Both the position numbers and the translations under genes were made by a program. Below the pieces are notes generated by a model. That model was not told the origin of the DNA. It saw only the letters and a program-made list of their open reading frames with translations, and ran no database searches. Shown piece after piece: positions 25,840 to 35,276 of a DNA stretch of 64,000 bases (the stretch's first letter is position 1; the number at the start of each line of letters is the position of its first letter). This DNA comes from Ignavibacteriota bacterium (lineage in GTDB: Bacteria > Bacteroidota > Ignavibacteria > SZUA-365). Where the stretch lies: the NCBI GenBank assembly GCA_016218045.1, contig JACRFB010000040.1:124001-188000 (forward strand). Direction: 5' to 3'.

Positions 25840-27597
25840 TTATTTCTGCAGCGTCATCGTGATTGTCTTCGAGAACGAGAGACCGCTCTCGGCTCCCACC
25901 ATCGAGATCGTTGCGATGTACTGGCCGCTGGCAAGCGCGCCCGCGTCGAAGGTCACCGTGTGTACACCGGCGTCGATAGCGTCGTCGACAAGCACCGCCA
26001 CGGTCCGCCCCGTTGCATCATGCACCGCGAGACGCACCTGGCTGCGCTCGGGAGCGCTGTAGCGGATCGACGTTGTGGGATTAAACGGATTCGGATAGTT
26101 CTGGTCCATGTCGAAGCTCTCGGTCGAGAACGAGGCGCCGCCCTTGACCACGATGCCATGCATCTTTGCCCAGTTCAGCTTCATGGCGATGTAATCGAGG
26201 TTGTTGATCACGCCGTTGCCGTCCGTGTCCATGTGGCACCCCATGGTGGTGGACCACGGAAGCGAGGGCTGTGCCGTCCACGTGAAATAGGCCAGCGGAT
26301 TCGTGGCGGCTTCCTGGCGGTAGCGCGCCGGACCGTTCAACCAGGTCGGGCTCAGATTCGCATCGCGAATGTAGGTGTTGAGCGCCTTGCGGTCGCCGTA
26401 GTTCACGAGGCCGTCGTCGTTTGCATCACCCGGCCAGACGAGGCAGAGTTCTGTTCCCGGCGCGAGTGCGAGCATCGACGTCGACAGCTTATAATCCTCC
26501 GCGGTGCCGCAATTGTTCAGCATGCGGTATGCGGCCTCGACACGGTAGAACGCGGGCGTGAGATTGATGTTCACCGCCGCGGTGCCATTGGCAACACCGG
26601 CCGGCTTGAGGATGTCGAAGTTGGCCGTGCCCGAGGGCAGACCCGAGGGATCGCCGATGCGGTAGAATCGCAGCGTCACGGGAATCGTGTAGGCTGTTGC
26701 CAGAGGATACGAGACGCTGTACTTCACGTAAATCGTGCCCGGTGTGTACACGTACTGCTGTGGGGCGCCGTTGACGTCCACGATCTCCATCGAAGCCGAA
26801 CCGCCCGGGATGTTGCAGCCCCAGGAGAAAGTCCAGCCCGAGGGCGGGGTCAGGGAGGGATTGTAGGCGCAGGACGAGGAACTGACGGTACCCGCCACCG
26901 CGGTCGGCCAGGTATGAACACCCGAGGTGACCATGCGGTTGCTGACGTTCACCATGGCGGTGGAGGATCCGCGAAGACCGACCTGGGCCGTTGTGGTGGC
27001 CGCGGTTGTGAACGTGCCGTACACGACGTCGATACGATTCGACGTCTCGTACAGGCGAATCTGGAAGTTAATGTTGTCTCCGGGATATGTGGCTGCGGGA
27101 TACGTCTTGATAGACGCCCACTGAATCGTGAAGATACGATTCGGCGCCGAACCGCTCGTAGCGTATGAGAGTGAGGGCGAAGGTGCACCGGAACGCAGGT
27201 CGAGATCGCGCGAAAGTCCGGCGATGGCACCCTGGCTTCCCTGACCGCCGGAAATGGCGCCTGTCAGACTCGTGGACCCCGACCCGAACGTCACGTATCC
27301 ATTGGTACAGACATAGATCGTATTCTGATTAAACGTGTTGTACAGGAACGGAAACGGGAGAGGAACGGTCCAGTATCCATCGTCCAACGAACCGGACGTC
27401 AAAGGCGACACCGCCGCGCCGGCATTCGCGAGGACAGTTCCACCGGAAATCGGCGTGTAGACGTCCTGAAACTGACGGAAGGGCGTCGTGGATATCTGCG
27501 CTTGAACAGAGGCGCCGAGCAGCACAACAAACAACGCGGCCGCGGTGAAACCCGCAGTTCTAACTATAGTGGATCGACGGTTGGCGGCATGTTTCAT
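25840..27597 (-). CDS. Secreted protein with dockerin-like repeats and T9SS sorting domain
   Basis: 585 residues from the ATG at 27597, preceded by a perfect AGGAGG. Signal peptide to about residue 34 (VVLLGASVQAQ). The N-terminal half has the T9SS-cargo beta-domain with LPFPFLYNTFNQNTIYVCTN and INFQIRLYETSNRIDVVYG. Around residues 385-465 two calcium-loop repeats occur: GDANDDGLVNYGD and DTDGNGVINNLD, the dockerin type I pattern. The C-terminus (MDQNYPNPFNPTTSIRY ... AVHDATGRTVAVLVDD ... SGQYIATISM) is a T9SS type A domain. A strong terminator follows, and the gene is divergent from a two-component system. Role unknown. Confidence 0.85.
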   Translation of the reverse strand: MKHAANRRSTIVRTAGFTAAALFVVLLGASVQAQISTTPFRQFQDVYTPISGGTVLANAGAAVSPLTSGSLDDGYWTVPLPFPFLYNTFNQNTIYVCTNGYVTFGSGSTSLTGAISGGQGSQGAIAGLSRDLDLRSGAPSPSLSYATSGSAPNRIFTIQWASIKTYPAATYPGDNINFQIRLYETSNRIDVVYGTFTTAATTTAQVGLRGSSTAMVNVSNRMVTSGVHTWPTAVAGTVSSSSCAYNPSLTPPSGWTFSWGCNIPGGSASMEIVDVNGAPQQYVYTPGTIYVKYSVSYPLATAYTIPVTLRFYRIGDPSGLPSGTANFDILKPAGVANGTAAVNINLTPAFYRVEAAYRMLNNCGTAEDYKLSTSMLALAPGTELCLVWPGDANDDGLVNYGDRKALNTYIRDANLSPTWLNGPARYRQEAATNPLAYFTWTAQPSLPWSTTMGCHMDTDGNGVINNLDYIAMKLNWAKMHGIVVKGGASFSTESFDMDQNYPNPFNPTTSIRYSAPERSQVRLAVHDATGRTVAVLVDDAIDAGVHTVTFDAGALASGQYIATISMVGAESGLSFSKTITMTLQK

Positions 27598-27672
27598 TAC
27601 AACCTCCTGAAGGGGAAAAACGGTAGAGGACTGCGACAGTGTACTGAATACGCTGGGGATGGCACCGAGTTT

Positions 27673-27701
27673 CAAATTTAAAGTGTTTTACACGGGTAAA
27701 A
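27673..27701 (-). promoter_or_regulatory. Candidate Bacteroidota-type promoter
   Basis: On the minus strand TAAATTTG (27680-27673) exactly fits TAnnTTTG, with a TTTT block 17 bases upstream. It would give a leader of about 70 bases for the dockerin/T9SS gene starting at 27597. Confidence 0.5.
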
Positions 27702-27831
27702 GTTCCCGTCTGTATGAATGAGATGAGGCAGAGTCCCCGCCGGTGGTAATTCTACCGTCCCATATGACCGCCCAACGGGTAATTCCGATACACAATGGCT
27801 GAATTTCGATTCATATTGCGGCTTTTCCCTC

Positions 27832-27863
27832 TTGACATGCGACCGGAGCGGGGTGTACTTTGG
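27832..27863 (+). promoter_or_regulatory. Candidate promoter of the histidine kinase operon
   Basis: A perfect TTGACA at 27832 is followed 18 bases later by GTACTTTG. It lies about 110 bases before the ATG at 27969 and inside the longer open frame from 27795, which supports 27969 as the true start. Confidence 0.4.
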
Positions 27864-27968
27864 CCTGTGCGCCATGCCTCCTCTCCGCCGCCGCACGGCG
27901 CCCACGTGAGTCTCCGGGCACAACAGATCGATAGTGCCCCGCCGGCGCACCCATGTATCGATGGACCC

Positions 27969-29078
27969 ATGAATTCCGCAACAGTGCCTCACGCTTCCAT
28001 CACATCCACTCACAGTGCTGCACATTGCGCGAGCACACCCCGGCCTCGCGCCTCGGCGTGCCTTGCGCTTATGCTCTTGCTGTCCATGGCTCCGTGCGGC
28101 CTTGGCCAGACCCCGCAACCCGTGGGCGACAGCGTTCGTCCAGCCGCCTCCGACGCGGAGTACAGGCGCAAGATCATGTCGTTGCTGGAGCAGAACGCGC
28201 AGTTAAAAGCGGACAAACATGCGATGGACGAGGAGCGGCGTCTGCTCATCATTGCCGGAGTGCTGATGATGTGTATCGCCGGATTCATCGCGTTCCGCGC
28301 CCTGCAGGGCCGGAGGCGCGAGTCCCGACTGCGTGTGGAGGCGGCGGAAGCCGAACGGCTGCGAAACACAGCCGCGAGCGCCGAGCGTGAACAGGAAATC
28401 CAGCAGATGTTTACTGAGCAACTCATCCTGTCGCAGGAGCAGGAACGCGCGCGTATCGCGCACGATCTGCATGACGGCCTGAGCCAGGGCTTGCTGGTGA
28501 TTCGGAACCGCGCGTTGACAGGGCTGCGCGGCGCACTCGAGGTTGATGCACTTGCCGCGCACCTCAGCGCTATCTCCGACCTCGCCGCGCAGGCGGTGGA
28601 TGATGTGCGCGCCATCTCGCGCGACCTGCGCCCCTCGCAGCTCGACCGCCTCGGTCTCAGCGAGACGTTGCGCGCCATGCTCACCACGGTGGCCGAGGCC
28701 TCCGAAACGCGTTTCACCTTCGACGTGGCCGATATCGACGGACTTGTTGCGCGGGAGCACGAAATCAACGTGTTCCGCGTCGTGCAGGAGGGCGTCAACA
28801 ACATGCTGAAACATGCACGCGCTCGCGAGGCGCTGGTGATGGTGTCGTGTACGGACGACTGCCTGCGTATCACGCTCGAGGACGACGGGCTGGGATTCAA
28901 CTCGACGGCACGAAACGGCCGCGGAGCGGGCTTCGGCCTCCATGGCATGCATGAGCGCGTGCGTATGCTCGGCGGCGACATCGACATTTCCACCATACCC
29001 GGCGGCGGCGGCACGGCCATACACATTGTAATCCCCGTCGAGACGGCGACGTACAGAAAGGCGGAGTCCGCCGCATGA
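27969..29078 (+). CDS. NarL-type sensor histidine kinase (HisKA_3)
   Basis: 369 residues from the ATG at 27969. An N-terminal hydrophobic segment (ACLALMLLLSMAPCGLG) is followed by a short periplasmic part and a second membrane helix (LLIIAGVLMMCIAGFIAF, from about residue 94). A coiled-coil linker leads to the HisKA_3 dimerisation helix with the H-box ARIAHDLHDGLSQG (phospho-acceptor His165). The ATPase domain has VFRVVQEGVNNMLKHA (N-box), LEDDGLGF (G1) and GAGFGLHGMHERV (G2). The periplasmic part is too short for an obvious sensor domain. Its stop overlaps the start of the response regulator (ATGA), so the two form a two-component pair. Confidence 0.92.
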   Translation: MNSATVPHASITSTHSAAHCASTPRPRASACLALMLLLSMAPCGLGQTPQPVGDSVRPAASDAEYRRKIMSLLEQNAQLKADKHAMDEERRLLIIAGVLMMCIAGFIAFRALQGRRRESRLRVEAAEAERLRNTAASAEREQEIQQMFTEQLILSQEQERARIAHDLHDGLSQGLLVIRNRALTGLRGALEVDALAAHLSAISDLAAQAVDDVRAISRDLRPSQLDRLGLSETLRAMLTTVAEASETRFTFDVADIDGLVAREHEINVFRVVQEGVNNMLKHARAREALVMVSCTDDCLRITLEDDGLGFNSTARNGRGAGFGLHGMHERVRMLGGDIDISTIPGGGGTAIHIVIPVETATYRKAESAA

Positions 29079-29737
29079 GCAACGCAGAACCCATCCACAT
29101 TCTCGTCGCCGACGACCACCCCATCTTCCGGCGCGGCCTGCGTGATGTCATCGAGGAAGACGGCCGCTACCACGTCGTGGCTGAATGCGGGGACGGACAG
29201 CAGGCCGTGTTCGAGGCCCAACGCCTGTGTCCGGCCATCGCCGTGCTCGACCTCGAAATGCCGCGTCTCGACGGCTTGGAAGCGGGCCGCATGTTGCGCG
29301 AACTCCCCGCGCCGCCCAAGCTCATCTATCTCACCATGCACGACACGGCCGCAATTTTCAAGCGCGCCTTCGACATCGGCGCCTGCGGGTACATCCTCAA
29401 GGACGGTGCCGCAGATGAAATTGTCACCGCGCTCGACGAAGTGACGGATGGCCGCGTGTTTGTGAGTCCCGCGCTCTCCGAACGTCTTGTGGCACCACGC
29501 AAGAGATCCGCCGACGATGCCGAGAGTTCGCCGCTCGCCATCTCCACACTGACGAAGGCCGAGCGACGCGTATTACATCTCATCGCCGAAAATCGCACCT
29601 CCGATGAGATCGCGACGATGCTCAACATCAGTCCGCGCACCGTCGAGGGGCATCGGTCCAACATCACGCGCAAACTCAATCTTTCCGGCTCCTACGCGCT
29701 CGTGCGATTTGCGCTGCTGCACCGCGACAAGCTCTGA
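29075..29737 (+). CDS. NarL/FixJ-family response regulator
   Basis: 220 residues. Receiver domain with VADDHPIFRRGL (acidic pocket), phospho-acceptor Asp59 in AVLDLEMPRLDG, the Thr/Ser position in YLTMHD, and Lys in GYILKDGA. A C-terminal LuxR-type HTH follows (LTKAERRVLHLIAENRTSDE, IATMLNISPRTVEGHRSNI). It overlaps the kinase stop by 4 bases. The T9SS/dockerin gene is divergent from this operon and is one candidate target, but no direct evidence is visible. Confidence 0.95.
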   Translation: MSNAEPIHILVADDHPIFRRGLRDVIEEDGRYHVVAECGDGQQAVFEAQRLCPAIAVLDLEMPRLDGLEAGRMLRELPAPPKLIYLTMHDTAAIFKRAFDIGACGYILKDGAADEIVTALDEVTDGRVFVSPALSERLVAPRKRSADDAESSPLAISTLTKAERRVLHLIAENRTSDEIATMLNISPRTVEGHRSNITRKLNLSGSYALVRFALLHRDKL

Positions 29738-30169
<432 letters not shown>

Positions 30170-30724
30170 ATGAAACTGTCGGCCGTGTTGCTGCTCTGCG
30201 CGATCACCACCACACTCTCCGCGCAGCATACGTCCGTCGGACGTATACGCGCGTATCGTTTGGAGCTGGAAGAGACGCTGGGGACGGGACCCGAAGCGGG
30301 TGGTGCGGCGCCGGGTATTGTGCGTCTCGAGCGTATCGTGCCCGGATCGGGTCCGCAAAATACCGAGATCGTGTACAGGTCGGTGGAACTCGAGGACGAA
30401 CACACCCCCTGGCGGCGCCGCAGTTCCCTGCTCACCGCCGTGCTGACACAGAATATCGCCGCGATGGCGCCACGGCGCGAGTTCTATTTTTGTGATGGCG
30501 CGATGGTGCTGTGTATCGCGCGCGCCGACACGGGAGACGCGGAGTGGGAGGAATATTACTTCGACGGGAAAAACGTACTCGGTGTGTACCGCGTGACACG
30601 AGCGGGACAGTCGGCGGTGACGACGGCCCAGGCGGGCCCGCGCGCGGCAGCCGCGCGCGAGTGCGGCGAAAGGCTCGCGGAGGCCTTCGCGGCGATGGTG
30701 AAGGCGCGCGAGCTGGTGCAATGA
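30170..30724 (+). CDS. Small exported protein of unknown function
   Basis: 184 residues from the ATG at 30170, which has GGAGGG upstream and a good signal peptide (KLSAVLLLCAITTTLSAQ). The mature part contains the segments VYRSVELEDEHTPW, REFYFCDGAMVLCIARADTG and EWEEYYFDGKNVLGVYRV, mostly beta. An Ala/Arg-rich helix ends the protein. No known domain recognised. It stands 82 bases before the P-type ATPase on the same strand and may share its transcript. Confidence 0.65.
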   Translation: MKLSAVLLLCAITTTLSAQHTSVGRIRAYRLELEETLGTGPEAGGAAPGIVRLERIVPGSGPQNTEIVYRSVELEDEHTPWRRRSSLLTAVLTQNIAAMAPRREFYFCDGAMVLCIARADTGDAEWEEYYFDGKNVLGVYRVTRAGQSAVTTAQAGPRAAAARECGERLAEAFAAMVKARELVQ

Positions 30725-30806
30725 CACACGGGCATTTGCCGATTCACACGGATAGTCGGAACTTTCGGCACACTATGCACGGTTGAATCGAGACCATGGA
30801 CAGACT

Positions 30807-33524
30807 ATGACAAAACCCTATCACGCACTCCCCATCGCCGAAGTCCTGACCGACCTCGGCACCGACGCCGAACTCGGTCTCGCTTCAGATGTCGTCGCGG
30901 CCTCGCGCCACCGCAATGGCGCCAATGAACTCCCGAAGGAAAAGAAAAAATCGTCGTTTCGTCTTTTCCTCGAACAGTTCAACAATCCGATCATCTACAT
31001 CCTCATCGGCGCGGCCATTCTCACGGGCCTGCTGGCGGATCTGGCGGACTCCATCGTCATCTTTGTGGTCGTCTTCGTCAATACTCTCATCGGCTTCTAT
31101 CAGGAGAAACGCGCCGAGGCGGCGCTCGATGCGCTGAAAAACCTCACGTCACCCAGCGCGCGCATCGCGCGCGACGGAAAACAGACCACGGTGCCCGCGA
31201 CCGAGGTGGTTGTCGGCGACGTCGTTTTTGTGGAATCCGGCACAAAGGTGCCGGCCGATATCCGCCTGCTCGACACGCAGGAACTGGTGGTGGACGAATC
31301 GATGCTCACGGGCGAATCCCTGCCGGTGACAAAAAAGGCGCTTGCCGACGTTGAAACACAGGCCGCTCTGGGGGACCGCTTCACGATGATCTACTCCGGC
31401 ACAGTGGTGCAGCGCGGACGCGGCAAGGGTGTCGTCACGTCGGTGGGAGTAAAAACGGAACTTGGCGCGATAACCAAAAACATTATCGAGGCGGGCGAAA
31501 GCATTTCGCCGCTGCAGCATCGCCTCGAGGCCTTCGGGAAAAAACTGAGTCTTGCGATCGGTGTAGCCATCCTTCTCATCTTCATCGCCGGCATGCTCGA
31601 GGGCAATTCCTTCGTGCAGATGTTTCTGACCGCCGTGGGCATGGCCGTGTCGGCCATACCGGAGGGACTGCCGGTATCGGTCACCGTCGCTCTCTCGATC
31701 GGCGTGTATGCGATGGCGAAACGCAACGCCATCATCCGCAAACTCGCCGCCGTCGAAACGCTCGGCAGCACCACCATCATCTGCACCGACAAGACGGGCA
31801 CACTCACCGCAAACGCGATGACGGTGCGAAGCATCTATACGGGGAGCCGCTGGTACAGCGTCACCGGACTCGGCTACGATCCCGCGGGCGATATCCTCGA
31901 CGAGGAGGGCGCCAAGGTGCAGATCGACGACAGGCAGTCGCCGCTCGCGTACACGCTGCGCATCGGACTCATCTGCACCGAATCCAAAATTGTGCGTGAA
32001 GACGGGGAATGGAAGCTGGTCGGCGATCCGACCGAGGGCGGACTGCTTGTATCCGCGCGCAAGGGTGGACTCGATGTCGAGGCCGAAGCGCGCGCGTTTC
32101 CCATCGTCGATCTGCGTCCCTTCGAATCCGAGAACCAGTACATGGCCGTCACCGTGCGCTCCGACGGACAAAAATATCTGCTCGTCAAGGGATCGGTGGA
32201 ACGTGTTCTCGGAATGTCGACCTCGGCCTGGACCGCACAGGGCCAGGCGCCCATAGATCACGAATCGGTGCACCGCGCCGTCGAGAAGATGTCGGGCGAG
32301 ACGCTGCGCGTGATCGCCTTCGCCTATCGCGAGATCGGCGACGGCGAGGAGGTGTTCGACGAGAACGTGTACCGCGACTGCGTGTTTGCCGGCCTGCAGG
32401 GCATGTACGATCCGCCGCGCGACGAGGCCCGGAAGGCCATTGCCGACTGCAAAACGGCGGGCATCAAAGTGATCATGATCACGGGCGACCACAAGGACAC
32501 GGCCCGCGCCATCGCGCAGCAGCTCGCGCTCGACGACGAGGCCATCGACGTGGTGACCGGCGCCGAACTCGAGGACATGAGCGACCGCCGCCTGCTGGGC
32601 ATCTGCGATGTGACCGAAGTGTACGCGCGCGTCTCACCGATGCACAAGCTGCGCATTGTGAAAGCCCTGCAGAAGCGCAATCACATCGTCGCAATGACGG
32701 GCGACGGCGTCAACGACGCTCCGGCTCTCAAAGCCGCCAACATCGGCGTGGCGATGGGCTCGGGCACCGACGTCGCGAAGGAGGCGTCAAGCATGGTGGT
32801 GACGGACGACAACTTCGCGTCCATCGCCTCGGCCGTACGCTACGGCCGCGTCATCTTCGACAATCTGCGCCACATCATTCTCTTTATTCTCAGCACTAGT
32901 TTCGGCGGTGTGCTGACGCTTGCCGCCTCCATCATCGCCGGCATGCCGCTGCCCCTGCTGCCCGCGCAGCTCCTGTGGATCAATCTTGTGACCGACGGCA
33001 TCTCCACGTTCCCGCTCGCCTACGAGAAGGAACATGGGAATGTGATGAAACGTCCGCCGCGCGAGACCAACGCGGGGCTGGTGCCGAAGGAGATGCTTGT
33101 GTCCATCATCATCGCCGGTGTGGTGATGATGATCGGCACACTCGGGGTGTACCAGTGGGCGCTGCACAACTACTCGTATTTCCTGCTCACTCCCGAACTG
33201 CAGGAGTTTGCGCTGCGCAAGGCGCGGGCCATGGCTTTTGTCACGCTCGCCTTTTTCCAGATATGGAACGTGCACAACTCGCGCTCGGTCGGCTCGTCGC
33301 TGTTCCGCATCGGCCCCTTCTCGAACCGCCCCCTGCTGCTCGTGATGCTTGCGTCTGTTACACTGCAGGTGCTGGCGATTCACCTGCCGGGCCTCAACGA
33401 TCTCATGCGTGTGAACGAACTCACACTCGACGAATGGGCCATCTGTCTCGGTGTCTCCTTCACAATCATTCTTGTGATGGAGATCAAGAAGCTGCTCCTC
33501 CGTGTCTGGGCGACAGCCCGGTAG
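30807..33524 (+). CDS. P2-type cation-transporting ATPase (Ca2+-ATPase-like)
   Basis: 905 residues from the ATG at 30807; a TTG 24 bases upstream is also open. All P-type hallmarks are present: an N-terminal cation ATPase domain, TGES (about 168) in the actuator domain, AIPEGLPV in TM4, the phosphorylation motif DKTGTLT with Asp328, MITGDHKDTA, and the hinge TGDGVNDAPALKAANIG. The C-terminal transmembrane domain contains LLWINLVTDG in TM6, matching the Ca2+-binding Asn/Thr/Asp of SERCA site II. In TM5, LSTSFGGVLTL has Ser and Gly where SERCA has Asn768 and Glu771, so only one Ca2+ site is expected, as in PMCA. Calcium export is the best guess. Confidence 0.93.
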   Translation: MTKPYHALPIAEVLTDLGTDAELGLASDVVAASRHRNGANELPKEKKKSSFRLFLEQFNNPIIYILIGAAILTGLLADLADSIVIFVVVFVNTLIGFYQEKRAEAALDALKNLTSPSARIARDGKQTTVPATEVVVGDVVFVESGTKVPADIRLLDTQELVVDESMLTGESLPVTKKALADVETQAALGDRFTMIYSGTVVQRGRGKGVVTSVGVKTELGAITKNIIEAGESISPLQHRLEAFGKKLSLAIGVAILLIFIAGMLEGNSFVQMFLTAVGMAVSAIPEGLPVSVTVALSIGVYAMAKRNAIIRKLAAVETLGSTTIICTDKTGTLTANAMTVRSIYTGSRWYSVTGLGYDPAGDILDEEGAKVQIDDRQSPLAYTLRIGLICTESKIVREDGEWKLVGDPTEGGLLVSARKGGLDVEAEARAFPIVDLRPFESENQYMAVTVRSDGQKYLLVKGSVERVLGMSTSAWTAQGQAPIDHESVHRAVEKMSGETLRVIAFAYREIGDGEEVFDENVYRDCVFAGLQGMYDPPRDEARKAIADCKTAGIKVIMITGDHKDTARAIAQQLALDDEAIDVVTGAELEDMSDRRLLGICDVTEVYARVSPMHKLRIVKALQKRNHIVAMTGDGVNDAPALKAANIGVAMGSGTDVAKEASSMVVTDDNFASIASAVRYGRVIFDNLRHIILFILSTSFGGVLTLAASIIAGMPLPLLPAQLLWINLVTDGISTFPLAYEKEHGNVMKRPPRETNAGLVPKEMLVSIIIAGVVMMIGTLGVYQWALHNYSYFLLTPELQEFALRKARAMAFVTLAFFQIWNVHNSRSVGSSLFRIGPFSNRPLLLVMLASVTLQVLAIHLPGLNDLMRVNELTLDEWAICLGVSFTIILVMEIKKLLLRVWATAR

Positions 33525-33534
33525 GGTGTTCAAG

Positions 33535-33800
33535 AAGTGGGAAAGTAGCAAGGTGGGAAGGTAGCAAAGTAGAAAACAGCCAGTCTTTTACTTTGCTACT
33601 TTGTTACATGTCCACAGTAAAAAGTGGGAAAGTAGCAAAGTTGAAAACAATCCGTTTTTTACTTTGCTGCTTTGCTACATGTCCACGGTAAAAAGTGGGA
33701 AAGTAGCAAAGTTGAAAACAATCCGTTTTTTACTTTGCTGCTTTGCTACATGTCCACGGCAAAAGATGGGAAGGGAGCAAAGTATTCCCATTGCTACTGA
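33535..33800 (+). repeat. 71-base tandem repeat with internal inverted repeats
   Basis: Units beginning ACATGTCCAC occur at 33606, 33677 and 33748, exactly 71 bases apart; a degenerate copy precedes them from about 33535 and a truncated end follows. Each unit has a purine-rich GTAGCAAAGT block and, after an A/T-rich middle, a complementary ACTTTGCT(A/G)C block, so each can fold into a hairpin with a T-run. The first, degenerate copy resolves into octamers (GTAGCAAG, GTGGGAAG, GTAGCAAA). It starts just after the P-type ATPase stop and ends just before the stop of the opposite-strand gene, so it may act as a multi-hairpin terminator. Confidence 0.85.
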
Positions 33801-33815
33801 ACCGCACACCGCTAC

Positions 33816-34202
33816 CTAATTTACTATCAGATGCTGAGGGCAGGATTTTCTCACAGTGCATTGGGTTTCTCCCAGCACAACATCACAGCCCTTCAAAGGT
33901 GGGTACACAATAACGCGGTTTCCATCTTTGTCTCGATATTCGCAGACATATTCCTTGCATGATACGACCGCAGCACGCCCAGTTGTCGACTGTGAGGACG
34001 ACAATGATTGCGGGCAACCCGACCATTCCATGCGTGTAACACGCGGCGGTACACGGAATATCACACGGGGCCCCCTACCATTCATTGCTGCAACACTTTC
34101 CAACGATCCGCGGCCAGTAGGTGCCGCAGTTGCGCAAGGAACGAAACTTGTTATAACAATTACACTGAACCCCAGAGAGAAGATGAACGATGCATGCCTC
34201 AT
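33816..34202 (-). CDS. Small secreted Cys-containing protein, function unknown
   Basis: 128 residues; ATG preceded by GGAGGAAA. Signal peptide (FIFSLGFSVIVITSFVPCATA) to about residue 27. The mature part has six or so cysteines (SGCPQ, VSCKEYVCEY, KGCDVV, TQCTVRKSCPQ), suggesting disulphides outside the cytoplasm. It lies 51 bases downstream of the T9SS gene ending at 34254 on the same strand and is probably its operon partner. Base composition here is visibly more AT-rich than the rest of the window. No family recognised. Confidence 0.65.
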   Translation of the reverse strand: MRHASFIFSLGFSVIVITSFVPCATAAPTGRGSLESVAAMNGRGPRVIFRVPPRVTRMEWSGCPQSLSSSQSTTGRAAVVSCKEYVCEYRDKDGNRVIVYPPLKGCDVVLGETQCTVRKSCPQHLIVN

Positions 34203-34253
34203 GGTTTCCTCCGTTCAATATCTATCGTAGTCACTGGAGTTGTGGGAATATTT

Positions 34254-35276
34254 CTACCGATGAATCACGAACCGCCGAACCTCCAAATCCGCTCCGTCCT
34301 CCCCTGTGATCTTTGCCAGGTAGGTGCCGGGTGCCAGATGTCGAAGTTGAACAGGAATAAGAGAAGCACCAGTGTTGAAGGGGCCGCTGAAGACTCGTCC
34401 GATGTGCTTACCATCGAGGGAATACACGGATAATATGCAACTGGCCTTCTGCTGCAAAACCACCTTAGCCCAAAAATCTCCCGAACTTGGATTGGGATAC
34501 AATACCATATCCGAAACAGGATTCACAGTGGAAGGACCACTCGTGGCCTTGTAGATCGGCTGGAAGAAATCGGAAATCTTCGTCGGGATTCCGTGCGTGT
34601 CGTTGATATTGCAGAATTGTTCCTGCCCTGAGGAGCTGATTCTGACCTTCCATACAAGGTACACCGTGTCTGCCACATCCGCATAGGAGCCCAGTTCAAT
34701 CAGGTGTTGATCGATGCATAATCCCGTTGTGCTCTGTATCCCAAACACTGGAGGTGACGAATACGTCGAGATGACCCCGGGAAGATAGCCAACGCTGTCG
34801 AGCGTCGCAATCCATGTGTCGGAACCGAATTCGCGAAGTTCGAGTGTAAAAGTGCACGTGTCGGCTATTGTATGTGCGTGCAATGTATCCATCTCTACCA
34901 TTGTCAGCATTCGGAAGAATGACAACTGCGACTGCGCATGGATCGGGAAGGGAGAGGTGCGCGACAACTCTCCGATTGCCGTCGCGGTGGTGTCTGAACC
35001 GCTGTCTCCTCCAAAGGACTCGTTCGGGATGACCCATGCACTATCATCCGACGGAAGACAAATCTCCCCATACTTGCAGCCAAGAATGATCGAGTCGTAC
35101 ATCGTGCTGATCGATCTGTAATGATACCAGTGTCGAAGAAGCACAGTGTCTGTCGGCTGTGAGACAACCATGGCATGCCGATGCTGCAAAGGTGCAGATA
35201 GCGACGAATAGAGGCCGAACCCTGTCATCAATACCACTCCAACCGCCGCGAAAAGAGCGTACCGATGCGTTTTCAT
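34254..35276 (-). CDS. Secreted protein with T9SS sorting domain, function unknown
   Basis: 340 residues; ATG preceded by GGAGGG. Signal peptide (YALFAAVGVVLMTGFGLYSS). The body shows no known domain (segments such as IILGCKYGEICLPSDDSAW and FTLELREFGSDTWIATLDSV). The C-terminus (VNPVSDMVLYPNPSSGDFWA ... CILSVYSLDGKHIGRV ... PGTYLAKITGEDG) is a typical T9SS type A domain, here with YPNPSSG rather than FPNPFNPS. With the small gene downstream it forms a two-gene secreted-protein unit in an AT-richer island. Confidence 0.8.
   Translation of the reverse strand: MKTHRYALFAAVGVVLMTGFGLYSSLSAPLQHRHAMVVSQPTDTVLLRHWYHYRSISTMYDSIILGCKYGEICLPSDDSAWVIPNESFGGDSGSDTTATAIGELSRTSPFPIHAQSQLSFFRMLTMVEMDTLHAHTIADTCTFTLELREFGSDTWIATLDSVGYLPGVISTYSSPPVFGIQSTTGLCIDQHLIELGSYADVADTVYLVWKVRISSSGQEQFCNINDTHGIPTKISDFFQPIYKATSGPSTVNPVSDMVLYPNPSSGDFWAKVVLQQKASCILSVYSLDGKHIGRVFSGPFNTGASLIPVQLRHLAPGTYLAKITGEDGADLEVRRFVIHR

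Noticed and set aside
33535-33800. 71-base repeats as a CRISPR array
   Set aside because: Units are adjacent and nearly identical throughout with no unique spacers, and no cas genes are near.
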